Below are positions 42,741-54,001 of a stretch of DNA of 64,000 nucleotides, in pieces. The translations under genes and the position numbers were made by a program. Position 1 is the first letter of the stretch. Each line of letters starts with the position of its first letter. The notes beneath the pieces are model-generated. The model was not told the DNA's origin, made no database searches, and worked only from the letters and a program-made list of their open reading frames with translations. Source of the DNA: Pyropia yezoensis (taxonomy: Eukaryota > Rhodophyta > Bangiophyceae > Bangiales > Bangiaceae); NCBI GenBank assembly GCA_009829735.1, contig CM020619.1, forward strand, positions 25,383,554 to 25,447,553. The letters run 5' to 3'.

Positions 42741-45728
42741 ATGGTCGCGCTACGGCCGCGGGAGGCGGCCGTTGCGCGAGGGTTGATCGCGCTTTTGGAC
42801 GCGGCGACCGGGCCGCCGTCGTCGTCGACGGCGGCCGCCCGTTGCCGCGTCCTTGACGCTGTGTATGCGTCCGTGCGGGCCAATGACATTGGCCCGCTGC
42901 TGCGCTCTCTCGGGGAGCGCCGCGGGCGTTCTCGGTCGCGGTCTCGCCCTCGTTCCCGCTCCGGTCCCCCCCCCCCCCCCCCCCCTTCCCCCTCCTCTGC
43001 CCCCCTTTCGCCCGCCCGGGCGGCTAGTCCGCCCCCTGCGGCCGCCGATGCTGGTGGCCGCCGCACTCCGCCGCCCGCCGCTGCCGGGGCGGTGGCGCCG
43101 CTGCCCGCGTCGCCCGCCGGCGGGGGCAATGACCCTATGGACCTGAGCGACGACGATGGCGGCGGCGCCTGGAGCGCTGCGGCAGCCCGCCGTCGTCGCC
43201 GCCGTCAAGCCGCTAAGGATGCCCGCGCCCGCCGGGCCGCTGAGGCCGCAGCGGCCGTGGTGAGCGCCGCTGGCGGCCCCGGTACCCCCCCCCGTGGCCC
43301 TCGTGCTGGGGGGGCGGCCGACGAGGCTGCCGCTGGCGCCCGCGCCAACTGTCAAGACGACCGTGCGGCCGCACCAGCAGCCGATCCGGCGGAGGTGGCC
43401 GGCGAGGGCGACGGCGCCGACGACCGTCGCCGTGACGGAGGCGCCGCGCGGGATGGACCTGCGGGCCCCGCCAGTGGTGCCTCTGCGGGTGGTGCGGCCG
43501 CCACCGCCGCCCTCACCTCGACCGCGGCTGCGCGCGCCGCGGCGGCGGTAATGGCGCTGACTGGCGCGCGTGGCGGCCGCCGCGGCGCCGACCCCCCCAC
43601 CCTTGCGACGGTCCACGTGACCGGGGTGTCGCGGGAGCCGCGGGCGCACGCGCTCCGCGGGCTGGTGGCGGATGTCACCGGCCTGCCGCGGTCGAACGTA
43701 GTGGACGTTGACCGTTTCGGCGCGGTGGCGGCCGTTACGTTGGTGGCGGACGCCGTGCCCGCGTTTTTATCCGCACTGCGCACGGGTCCGGCGGTGGGGG
43801 TGCTGGGGGTTGTGCGCAACGCCGACCCGTGGAGCCCCGCCCTCTTTGGCGCCAAGCGCCGCGGGGGGCTGACCGCGGAGGCGGCGCGTACTGCGGCGGA
43901 GGAGCTGTGTGCGCGTCGCCTGCGGGCCAAGCTCGCAGAGCTGGCGGCGCGCCCGCAGATGCCGCCGCCGCTGCGGGACGCACTGCGCGCCCACGTGGCC
44001 GCCCAGTTGGCTGCCGCGCCGTCGCTGCGGGCGGCGGCCAAGGCCGCCCCGACGCCCGCCGCGGCCCCCGCCGCCCGGCCGCGCCCGACCGAGGCGCCAG
44101 CCACCGACGAGGCGCTGCCCGCGGCGGCTGACACCGCGGTGCCACCGCCAGCTGCCGCCAGCGACGATAGCATGGCAGACGCCCAGACGCCCCCGGCTGG
44201 ACGGGCGCCGGCCGCCACGGCCGCCGCCGAGCCCTCGTCGGCTGACGCGGCCACCCCGATGGACGGGGTGGAAACTCCAGGTGGGGGGGCGGGGGAACCC
44301 GATTTGGGCGCCGCCGTGTCGGCGCCGGTTTTGCCCGCCCCCCCTCCGGCGCCCAACGACGAAAATTCGGCGCGGCCGGAATCGCCGATTTCCTCCGCTG
44401 CTGCAGGGGGGGCGACCGCGCCCGCGACGACGACGACCCCCGCCAATTTAGGGGAGGATTATCGGCGGGGGGAAGGGGACGCCGATTCGGTCGCCGCGGC
44501 CGGGACGGGCACGACGACGGCGACCGCGACAACGACGGCGTCCGAAAATTCGGGGCAGCCGACTTCTGCCGATTTGGCGGCCGTGGCGGGCATAACGGCG
44601 CCGCCGCCATCGCCGACGAAGACGTCGCCCGCCGCCCCGCGCGAGACGAGCGAAATTGGGGGGGGGTCGCCGGCTGTCGCCCTGGCCCCTGCGTCGGCAG
44701 ACGCCACGGATGTCGTCCCCCCCGTGAGCCTGCCCGCGAACGACACAAGGGCGGTTACTGCGGCCGTGCCGCCACCTGTCGATGGGGAGAGCAGTGTGGG
44801 CGACGGGGCGGCCTCGGTGCAACCTGCGGCACAGCCCTTGCTTGCGGGGGCGGCTGGTGCGGGGCACGCCGAGGCTGCCGCGTCGCCCGCGGTGCCTGAC
44901 ACCCCCGACGAGTGCTTCAGCGATGAGGAGGACACGGTGGAGGGGGACGTGGTGTCCTCGCCGCTCGCGAGCGGCGGCGCGGGGGCTGCCGGGGACGTCG
45001 CCGTGGCGCCGCCAGCGCCCGGCGACGACCGCGGCGCGCAACCCAGCAACGTCTCCACACCGGCGGCAACGACAGCTGCAACAGTAGCGGGAGCAACTGC
45101 GGCGGCGGCGGCGAGCATGGGCAGCAAGGCGGCGGTTGAGCGGGCGGCAAGCGGGAACGCCCGCAATGGGCAGATGCCTGTTGTGGCCGGCCGGGCCGGT
45201 GGAGCCGGGGAGACCGCTGGTGGGGAGCGGGTACCGCTCCCGCCGAGCCCGACCGTCACCGTGCCCACGACGGCATGGCCGGCCGGTGAGGCTCTCTCTG
45301 TCGGGCTGCCCCCGAGGACGCCCGGCCCGAGTCCGAGCGGGGGCGACCCCGACCGTGCGCATGCGCGGGCGGCCGCCCCCGCCGACCTGGCGCCCACCCC
45401 GGACTCCGACACGGGTGGTGTCAGCGCGGTGCTGCCGTCAACTGCCCGGGGCCACAAGCGGCTGCGGCCGGTGGACGGCCGGGACAGCCCCCCTCCCCAG
45501 GCCTTGCCGCAGGCGCGGCGCCGGGGCGCTGCTGGCAAGGCGGGCGCCCAGCCGCCTGCTGGTGCTCTGGCGGCCGCCCCTGCCCCCACGCCGATGGAGG
45601 TGGTGCCTGCCCCTGCGCCTGGCCCGCCGCCGGCAGGGACCGACCAGCGCACGGGGACCGGCGGGGCGCTGGCTGCGCACGCCGAGCCCATGCCACCCAC
45701 CGTTGGCGACGCAGGGCGCCATGAGTGA
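42741..45728 (+). CDS. LINE ORF1, 995-residue low-complexity protein
   Basis: The ATG at 42741 follows the 5' UTR. An N-terminal segment (MVALRPREAAVARGLIALLD) is followed by an RS-rich stretch at about 61-78 (RGRSRSRSRPRSRSG) and a long Ala/Pro/Asp-rich part. One compact region, about residues 290-405 (VHVTGVSREPRAHALRGLVA, SNVVDVDRFGAVAAVTLVAD, then EELCARRLRAKLAELAARP), has the alternating pattern of a small alpha/beta RNA-binding fold, but I cannot name it. The rest appears disordered. It probably serves as the nucleic-acid-binding companion of ORF2. It ends with TGA at 45726-45728, overlapping the ORF2 start. Confidence 0.65.
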   Translation: MVALRPREAAVARGLIALLDAATGPPSSSTAAARCRVLDAVYASVRANDIGPLLRSLGERRGRSRSRSRPRSRSGPPPPPPPSPSSAPLSPARAASPPPAAADAGGRRTPPPAAAGAVAPLPASPAGGGNDPMDLSDDDGGGAWSAAAARRRRRRQAAKDARARRAAEAAAAVVSAAGGPGTPPRGPRAGGAADEAAAGARANCQDDRAAAPAADPAEVAGEGDGADDRRRDGGAARDGPAGPASGASAGGAAATAALTSTAAARAAAAVMALTGARGGRRGADPPTLATVHVTGVSREPRAHALRGLVADVTGLPRSNVVDVDRFGAVAAVTLVADAVPAFLSALRTGPAVGVLGVVRNADPWSPALFGAKRRGGLTAEAARTAAEELCARRLRAKLAELAARPQMPPPLRDALRAHVAAQLAAAPSLRAAAKAAPTPAAAPAARPRPTEAPATDEALPAAADTAVPPPAAASDDSMADAQTPPAGRAPAATAAAEPSSADAATPMDGVETPGGGAGEPDLGAAVSAPVLPAPPPAPNDENSARPESPISSAAAGGATAPATTTTPANLGEDYRRGEGDADSVAAAGTGTTTATATTTASENSGQPTSADLAAVAGITAPPPSPTKTSPAAPRETSEIGGGSPAVALAPASADATDVVPPVSLPANDTRAVTAAVPPPVDGESSVGDGAASVQPAAQPLLAGAAGAGHAEAAASPAVPDTPDECFSDEEDTVEGDVVSSPLASGGAGAAGDVAVAPPAPGDDRGAQPSNVSTPAATTAATVAGATAAAAASMGSKAAVERAASGNARNGQMPVVAGRAGGAGETAGGERVPLPPSPTVTVPTTAWPAGEALSVGLPPRTPGPSPSGGDPDRAHARAAAPADLAPTPDSDTGGVSAVLPSTARGHKRLRPVDGRDSPPPQALPQARRRGAAGKAGAQPPAGALAAAPAPTPMEVVPAPAPGPPPAGTDQRTGTGGALAAHAEPMPPTVGDAGRHE
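45721..45728 (+). promoter_or_regulatory. Overlapping stop/start ATGAGTGA of ORF1 and ORF2
   Basis: ORF2 starts with ATG at 45721 and ORF1 ends with TGA at 45726-45728. Such overlaps are used for termination-reinitiation in several two-ORF LINEs. Here that use is inference. Confidence 0.65.
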
Positions 45729-47663
45729 CACTCATGGCGCCCTGGCTGGTGACAGAACCACCACTGCCCCCCCGTCCACGGCTGCGGCTCCCCCCCTACC
45801 CCCGCCGCCGCCGCCCTTGGCGCCTGCCGCAGGCGCCCCACGGACGTACGCTGTCTGCCCTGTCCCCTCGTGCGGCGAGGGCGTACGCCGCTTTGAGGAG
45901 GGCCCCGCCACGGTAGTGGCTCACCTGCAGGCGAAGCACCTCCTGTCGGAGGTGCCGGCCGCAGTGGTGGCCGACCTGCATCTGGCGCCGTGCCCCCACT
46001 GCGGTCGGGGGTACCGCAATGTGCGCGGCCGCCGTGGCCTGACCTCCCTGGTGGCCCACGCAGCCCAGTGCCGCCAGAACCCACGGCGCCGCCGTGCGCG
46101 AGCGGCGCGTCCATTGCCGACACCCGCACCGCGCCCCGCCGGAGCGGCCGCGCCCGCGGGCGCGGCGTTGGCTTCCGCCCCAACCGAGGGCATGGAGCGC
46201 TACCTCACTACCCCCGCCGAGTGGCTGACTGCCCGCGAGGCCTTCCTATCCCGCGTCGCCCCTGACGAGGCATCGTGGGCCTCCCTCGTTGCTTCCGGGG
46301 CGCGGACCCTGCAGCACGTGCCCGCCGCCCTGCTACGCGCGTGGCGCCTGCTGGGGGCCGAGGCTCTCGAGTGGGTCCGGACGGACCCGGCGCGGCCGCA
46401 GGCTAGGCTTTGGCTTCTGCTCTTGCCTAGCCTGCTGCTGCACGAGCCCTGCCCGCCCCACCCGGGCGCCACCCCCGCTCCACAGCCTACGCGCGCAAAG
46501 CGCGCCGCCCTCATGCTGGACGGCTCCTTCTCTGCCGCACTCGACGCCCGCAATGCGGGCATCTGGCGGCCGGCTGCACGCGCTCCTCCACCGCCTGCAC
46601 CGCCTCCATCGGCCGCCGCACCGGCTCCCCCCCCCGCCCTCCCCCCTCCCCGTCTCGACCGGGCTGACACGCGGCGCCTGACCCAAGCGCAGAGTCGCGC
46701 GCTGCGGCAAGTGCGCAAGGGCCGCCTCAGCGCGGCGCTACGCACGCTGCAGAATGCGCCGTTGGCGCCGCAGACGGCGGCCATCTGGGCCAAGGCCCTC
46801 GCCCTCCACCCGTCGGCGTCGTCGGCCAAGGCGACGACCGCCAGCGTCGAGGCGGCATTCCCCGCAGAGCTGGCCGCGGCAGCCGAGTTTGGCACGCGCG
46901 CCGCCACTCCGCAGTCGGTCACGCGGGACGCCGTGACGACGGCGATCCGCCGCGCCCCCAAGGGGTCCGCGCCGGGGCCGTCGGGTCTTCACATGGAGCA
47001 CCTCCACGCGCTCGGCGACGAAGGGCGGGACGCGCTGGTGTCCATCGTGCTGATGCTGACGGGCGATGCTGCGGTGGAGCGGGTGCCCCCTGTGGCGACG
47101 CACGCCCTGGCTGGCGCCAGCCTCCTGTTGCTGACCAAGCCGGGGGGGCTGGGCGCCGACGGGCTGCCGAAGTTGCGACCCATCGGCATGCCCGAGGTCA
47201 TCCGGAAGCTGGTGGCCTCGGCCCTGGCCGGCACCGTGCGGGACGCGGCGGCAGAGTTTCTCGCGCCGCTGCAGCTGGGGGTGGGCGTGTCGAGCGCGTG
47301 TGAGCGGGCGCTCCACGAGCTCAGCGCCTACCTGGGGCGGACGCCGCCCCCGAGGGGCGCCACTTCTTGGGTGTCTGTGAGGAGCTCCACGGCCGACGCT
47401 GTGCCCTCCACCAGCGCATCGCGCACCTGGTGGCGGGCGCCTTCACCCGCTCCACGTCGTGGATGGAGGTGGTGCTGGAGGCCGAGTTCCTGCCGGAAGA
47501 CAAGTATGGACTCCGGCCCGACGTGCGGGCCAAGCGTGTCAGCACGGGCGCCTGCGCGTGGGCCGACGTGTCTGTCGCGTCGCCCTTTGCGGCGCGGCAG
47601 CTGTCCCGCGTCGCGGGGGAGCCGCTGACGCCGGTGGCCGCCATTGCGCGCGAGGACAAGAAG

Positions 47664-47668
47664 GTGAA
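47664..47668 (+). repeat. Target site duplication GTGAA, left
   Basis: The five bases GTGAA precede the 5' LTR and recur right after the 3' LTR at 56187-56191. Five base pairs is usual for Ty3/Gypsy integrases. Confidence 0.9.
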
Positions 47669-47820
47669 TGTGGCAGTATTGACCCCCACGTAGGGGGGCA
47701 ACAAGTGCCATGCAAGGGGCGGCAGGCCACTAGCCTGACACGTTTCTCCCCCTGCATTTGGGGCCGTATTACCTAAGTTTGGGATAGTTTGCTTGGTAGT
47801 TAGTAGAGGTTTTTGCCACA
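47669..47820 (+). repeat. 5' LTR (short form)
   Basis: This 152-bp LTR aligns with the first about 130 bp and the last about 14 bp of the 470-bp 3' LTR. It keeps the terminal TGTGGCA and TGCCACA. Confidence 0.85.
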
Positions 47821-48122
47821 GTTTGGACCCCCCGTCGACTGGGGAGTACACGGATGACGCACGTACTCCGGTGCCTTCGAATACTGGTGAGACTCAGGTA
47901 GGTTTACCTGGGGTTGCAGAGGGACTAGAGGTCCGTCAAGCCAGCAGGACTAGAAGTATGAGCGGGCAACAGGCCACCCCGACTCAGTCGGGAGTTCATT
48001 CGGGTGACACTTCTGATGTGGGTGGGCCGAAGTCTGGCCAACGTGTGGTACACTAAACGGGAACGTCCTAAGGTGAGAGGGCTGTCCCCGCGGGTTCCAC
48101 GCGGGTTGGAGCCGACTTTGGC

Positions 48123-49755
48123 ATGGAGCCGTCGCCAACTAGGCTCTCGGAGGATGGCGGACCTCCGTTGGTCGGCGATGGGCTCGCGCCCATGCCCCCG
48201 GTTGAGACCCCTGAGGATCGTGGCTTCCCCTCAGGTGGACTCCCGGAGGCGGACCGAGACTCAACTGGAGTCGACAATCCACTCCTCGCGGAAACTGTCC
48301 GTCGGGAGGCGACGAATGTGTTACGGCAGACTTTGCCGGACCTGGTGGTCACGATGACGAATGCTATTCTGAATCAGATTGTGGCGAGTTTGCGAGATGG
48401 CCTTAGTGTCCAAACCGGATTGGGGCTTTCGAGCCCGCAGGCGCAGGGGGAATCCCTCCTCACGCCTATCTCGGGTCGCCCCGAAGAGGGGGCGACCCCT
48501 GTGACTCTCAACGAGGGAACCACACCATTCTCGGTGGGGCGTACGCCCTTCACGGGGGAGCTTCCCTCGGAAACGCCGGCGGCTACACCAAGCTCGCCGC
48601 GACAGACGACAGGCACTGCGGGTCAACTTACCCCAGTGCCTCAGCGGCTTTTCCCTCAACGTGGGGTGCCGCCCAAGATCCAGGTAGCCAACCTGGTCTA
48701 CCAGAGGATCTTTGACTGTGAGACCTACGCTCTCCACAACAACTCGGTGGCGTATGGTCCTGCCCAGGCCCGAGCCATGGGCCGTGCCAAGAAGAATGCA
48801 CTTCACTCTTTTGGGCACAAAGCGGAGTGGGATGGAACTCCCCCCCTCCGTGCCTTTGAGTTTCTACGTCGTTTCACAAAAGCCTGTGACGACAATAAGT
48901 GAAGGCATGGCTTTTTACATGCTACAGGAGATTACGAAGGGCGACCTGCGGACAGAACTTATGTCCGTCATGCCCAGTTCCTAAAGTGGAGGCGCTGGTG
49001 AGGTGACGTCCTATTTGGAGCTCGTCAACTGGTTGTTGAGAGCCATGGTGGATGAAGCATAGTTGGCTTCTCAAGTTGAGGAGTTTACCCAAGCTCACCA
49101 GGAAGAGGCTGAGGACGAGTTGTCCTTTGCGGAGCGAGTTCGTAAGCTCAACAATCTTTGTGGGTTTCTTCATCCACAAGCTGTGGTGAAGAGTCGGTTT
49201 GTGGAGGGACTCCATTGGTCCGTTCGTACGGAGACCCGGGAGCATAACACTGCCCGGGCGACACTGGCCGAGTTGGCTAGGTTCGCCTACCGCAGAGGTA
49301 AGGCCTACCGCAAGTTGCGGGAGGAACAACGCCAGGAGCGTCAGGCCGAGTTGGCCAAGAAACGCGAGGAGGCGCGCCAGGCCAGAGAGCTGAGAGAGGC
49401 ACGTCGAGTCCGCAAGGAAAGGGTAGTAGCTGCCGTAGGATCTTCCCAGGGTACCTCTCCGTCTCCCCCAGTCGGAAAGACCCCTCCGGGAACTGACAAT
49501 CGGTGTTGGAACTGCAACTCCGATGGACACTGGGCGTATGATTGCCCCAAGTTGAGGAAACGCATTCAACAACTTGATAAGAATGCGAGTAAGAAGTCGG
49601 CTAAGAACGAAGTACGTTCACGCCGCGAGGGTGGACCTCGGCCGGTAGTGGCGGTCACCACACCCTCGGCGGAGGGGGCGGACACGTCGTCCTCGGACTC
49701 GTCGTCTTCCCCTTCCCCCTCGGATTCAGACGCCAAGTCGGCGGGAAACGAATGA
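48123..49755 (+). pseudogene. Gypsy element 1 gag region
   Basis: A capsid-like region (GRAKKNALHSFGHKAEWDGT, PLRAFEFLRRF) is followed by a basic stretch and a zinc knuckle, CWNCNSDGHWAYDC. It is closely related in layout to the gag of the second Gypsy element in this window. Broken. Confidence 0.8.
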
Positions 49756-52700
49756 CCGTTGGAGCTGGCCGTCCTAAGCTCACAACGGCAGCCTCGGCCA
49801 AGTGGGTCAAGAGGACGAACCAACCGTGCCGGATACTGCGGCGACCTAAGGGAGTCCGCCCACCTCGGGTAGGACTCCCCAAGAACGTAAACCCACGTCG
49901 GGTCATCGCGGTGCTGACGTGTGAGAACTTCCAGGTGGCTGGACGGGTGCAACTAGCCCCCGGCCGTGCCTGTTGTGCCCGTATCGTACCAGATACCGGG
50001 TCAGGAGCCTCCTTGGTACGCAAGTCGCTATTTCTAAAGGAGATGAAGCTCCAACGCTGGAAGTCTAAAGCTGACCATCTAGTCGAAATGAATGGTGGGG
50101 TACTTCCCATCGTTGGTGCCGTGACCCTACCGAACTAGGTTGGGAACCCATGAGGTCGACGTGATCTATGGAGTAGTCGAGAATATATCGGTACCCCTGC
50201 TTCTGGGCACCCCTTATGTTGTAACACAAGTGCCTTTGATTTGTGGCCCTGAGTATTGGGTCAAGTTGATGAATGGGGAGACCATCCCCATCCTTGGTAA
50301 GGGAGAGTCTGTGGCTCCTGTGACAGTCTCACAGTCGAAGCCTGTTTGTTCTGTGAGGGAAGGGTTTACTGCTACCCTGCGTTCAGCCCGTGAAGTCACG
50401 TTGCCCCCCAAATCGGTGGCGCACGTTGCCGTTGTAACTGATTATACGGGGAACGGGTTGGTGCACCCTCACCCCCGTCTTGCTCGCAAGCACCAAGTGC
50501 ATGTTGCCCTTGGCACGATGGACTCCAAAGCCGGGGTCCCGTGGAGGATCCAGGTTATGAACCTGAGCTCGTCGCCCAAGTACTTCAAGTCGGGAGCCAA
50601 GTTCGGCTATATCGACCAACATGAGGGACCGGAAGTAGCGGTCACCCTCAATGCGGGCGCGAGTAGCGACCCGAAGTCCGGAAAGGACAAGCACCAAGCC
50701 AAGTCGGCCGCCTTTCCTCGGCCCCATGTGATCATGGAGAGTGTTCCACCCAGGTTGAGGGTTCAAGTTGAACGCCTCTTGGACCAATATCTCAAGTTGT
50801 GGGATGGTCAATTGGGACTCATGAGAGCCACCCAACACCGGATCAAGTTGAAACCCGGTGCACCCCCTATACGCCAACAACCGTACAGGGGAGGCCCCGT
50901 TCAAGGGCCCTCGTTAAGGAGAAAGTCGCTCGCATGGAGGCCCTCGATGTGATTGAGGCCAGCAACGCCGAGTGGGCGAGTCCGGTGGTTATTGTCCCCA
51001 AAGTTGATGGGACCCCACGGTTCTGTATCGACTACCGTAAGCTCAACGAGAGCACGGTGAAGGACAGTTATCCCCTACCTAGGATGGACGACTGTCTGGA
51101 CTCTCTGGAGGAGGCAAACGTGTTCTCTACCCTAGACTGTAACGCGGGGTACTGGCAATGTCCCATTGCCCCGGAAGACAGGCATATAACTACCATTACC
51201 TGTCACTGTGGTACCTACCAGTGCAAGCGACTACCTTTTTGACTGTGCAACGCGCTGGCAACCTTCCAGCTCGCTATGGACATGATTCTGGCCGGAGTAC
51301 GGTGGCAGATCTGTCTCGTGTACCTAGAAGATTTCATTGTGTTCTCCCGAAGTCCGGAAGAGCACATTGACCATCTTGGCCAGGTGTTCAAGCTACTTGC
51401 TGACGCCGGTGTGTCACTGAAGGCGAGTAAGTGCCACCTCTTCACTCAAGAGGTGGAATACTTGGAACATGCTGTCCGTCCGGGGCGCCTCAGTGTCAAC
51501 GAAAAGAACTTGAGGGCCATCCGTAAGGCTCAGTACCCCCGGACCCAGACCCAGATGAGGAGCTTCCTCGGGATGTGTAACGTGCACCGACGTTTCACCA
51601 AGGGCTTCGCCAAGGTGGCGAAGCCGCTGAACGAGCTAGTTAGCTCAACGCTACCGAACCACCTGCCTTCCCCAAGTCGGGTGGAGCAGGAATCCTTTGA
51701 GACTCTTCGGGACCTTCTGCTGAAGCCCCCTATCTTGGCTATTCCCAGGTTGGGAGGCCACTACATCCTGGATGTGGACGCTAGCTACGACCAACTTGGG
51801 TGTGTGTTGCTTCAGCAGCAACCGGACAAGGAGTACTTGCCGGTGGGATACTTCAGTAAGGGGCTGAACTCGGCTGAGAAGAACTACGGAGTCACCGAGT
51901 TGCAAGGACTCGCAGTGGTGTGGGCGGTGACGTCACTTCGTCACTACTACAAGAGGGTGAGAAGTTCCTCATCCGCTGTGACCACCGCGCGTTGCAGTTC
52001 ATCTTCCAGACGGATTGCACGAACACTCGTCTCAACCGGTGGAGGGTGCGACTGGCACCCTTCAACTTTGATATTGAGTACCGACCTGGCAGGCAACATG
52101 CCCTTGCCGACGGCCTTTTTCGGGTACCTACCGAAGGGCTGGACACTAACTCAGTCGATGAGGACATCCCCATCGTGGGGATAGTCACGCGCTCGGGTCA
52201 GGCGTTGGACCCCGAGGCGCCAGGGAACAAGAAGTACTTGCCCCTGTCTCTGGACGAGGTGGTGAAGGCCCAGGCCGAGGACCCCTTCTGCAAGTCGCAG
52301 AGGGATACGCTGGATACAGTGGCGGAGACGCAGTTCTTTATCGGAGACGATGGCATCCTCTTGAGGACGGGGGTATTCCAGGGGACCGAACGACTTGTCG
52401 TCCCCGCATCACTCGAGGACAGTATTCTTGGGAGGGAGCATAACGCTCCCACAGGTGGACACCTGGGGTCTAGTAAACTCTATCAGACCCTGAGGATCAG
52501 GTACTACTGGCCGTCCATGGTGGTGGACATCTACAGTTGGGTGGCTGCCTGCATAAGTTGTGCGCAGAACCGTCTGATGGAACGGCGGCCTACTACGGCT
52601 ATGTTACTGTTCCCGGCCAAGGAGCCCTTTGCCGCGTTGGCAATGGACATCCTTGGGCCACTGCCAGTGACCCCGGAGGGCAACCAGTACCTCCTGGTCA

Positions 52701-53737
52701 TCTGCGATCGCTTCACGAAGCTTACGCGAGCGATCATTCTGGCAGAGATCACGGCCATGTCGGTCGTGTCAGCCTTCCTAGATCACTGTGTTGCCGCGTA
52801 TGGCATCTTGGGCAGTACACTATCGGACAATGGACAGCAATTTGCGTCCGTACTGTTTCAGGGAGTGCTGGATATGTTGGGGGTTAAGGCAAAGTACGCC
52901 ACCCCCTACCACCCACAAAATAATGGGCAGGTGGAGCGCTTCAACAAAACTATTGTTCGGCAGCTGCGCCACTATGTGAGTGAGCACGTGAAAACGTGGG
53001 ACCAATACATTTCTATTCTTGCTACTGCCTACAATTCGCAGGTTCACTCATCTACCGGGGAAGTACCCCTCGCTTTTGTGACCCCCCGTCGCGTGCGGTC
53101 TATTGCCGTGCGGCGGCCGATCCCAACTAGGGAGGATGGTGGCAGTACGCCTACTCCTACTGAGAGTAAGGCGGAGTTCGCTGCTAGGCTTGAAAAACTC
53201 ATCCCTAAAATCAGGGCTGAGATGGACAAAGCGCAAAAGCGCTACAAGCGTACTTTTGACAAAAAGGTGCGCAATGCTAAGCATGTCCCTGAGCAGGGTG
53301 ACTGGGTACTGGTACGCTCACACACCCCAACTGTGGGTAAGTTGGTATTCCAGACGAAGGGGCCGTACCAGGTCCTTTGTACTGATGGGCGGCGCTTCAC
53401 CATCGAAAGTGACGATGGGGTCCGCACAGTAAACGGACAGGATGTGGTCAAAGTTGCACCACCGCCTGCAGGCGACCCAGCTTGGGCGCGTGCGTTGGAA
53501 GCGTGGCGCCTCCCCTCACTGCCTGCGGCCAAACAGGGCCCGCAGGAGTACGTGTTCGATAAGTTCATCGACCACGGCTGGGATGAGGACACTGACCGCC
53601 TCATGTTGAGGGTGCGTTGGTTTGGCTACAAAGCCAAGGATGATACGTGGGAGTATGTGGAGGACCTTCCCGCTGAGAAAGTCCGGGCATACTGTGCCCG
53701 GAATGAGATAGACCCTAACAGCCCTCCCTCCACGTGA
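49756..53737 (+). pseudogene. Gypsy element 1 pol region: PR, RT, RNase H, IN, chromodomain
   Basis: Approximate parts: protease around 50.0 kb, reverse transcriptase about 50.8-51.5 kb (WASPVVIVPK, STLDCNAGYWQ), RNase H about 51.7-52.2 kb, and integrase about 52.4-53.3 kb, with a zinc-binding segment and LSDNGQQF and HPQNNGQVERFN. A chromodomain at about 53.55-53.73 kb (EYVFDKFIDHGWD, LMLRVRWFGYKAKDDTWEYV) marks the chromovirus branch, whose chromodomain steers integration to marked chromatin. Broken in several places. Confidence 0.88.
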
Positions 53738-54001
53738 GGGAAGGCCGAGCAATGTCGGCGATGACGGCGAGGAGGCGAGTATGCCCGGCTTGCCCGACGT
53801 TTACCACGCCCAATTGGGGCTCGCTGGGGCACAATAGCCCCGATGCGAGCCAACTCGGCCGTCATAAACCCCGCCACCGACTCGCAACCGCAGTACGAAC
53901 GCGCTCCTCAAGTTGAGGAGTCTCGGAAGCCTGAAGGGATGCGGTCGACGCGGCCAACCAAGAAATGGTGCGCACCAACGTGGTGATCATCATCGCTGAG
54001 G

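Larger units (their letters stand above)
45721..47668 (+). pseudogene. LINE ORF2, 5' part: zinc fingers, partial RT, start of nuclease domain
   Basis: Residues about 46-73 carry a C2H2 finger (CPVPSC...HLQAKH) and about 91-118 a second Cys/His finger (CPHCGRGYRN...HAAQC). The early RT motifs are present from about residue 409: APKGSAPGPSGLHMEHL, then LLLTKPGG...LRPIGMPEVIRKL and LQLGVGVSS. At about 47,340 the frame shifts and the sequence jumps past the RT palm, with no YxDD box. It continues in another frame as HFLGVCEELHGRRCALHQRI. Then come GLRPDV and WADVSVASPF, which fit the P-D...D core of a restriction-like endonuclease, and AREDKK. The LTR element interrupts it at 47,669. This is a deletion plus frameshift, so no active RT can be made. 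Confidence 0.75.

Noticed and set aside
44459-46183. A 574-codon minus-strand frame inside the LINE
   Set aside because: Low complexity, opposite to ORF1 and to the zinc fingers of ORF2, without motifs of its own.
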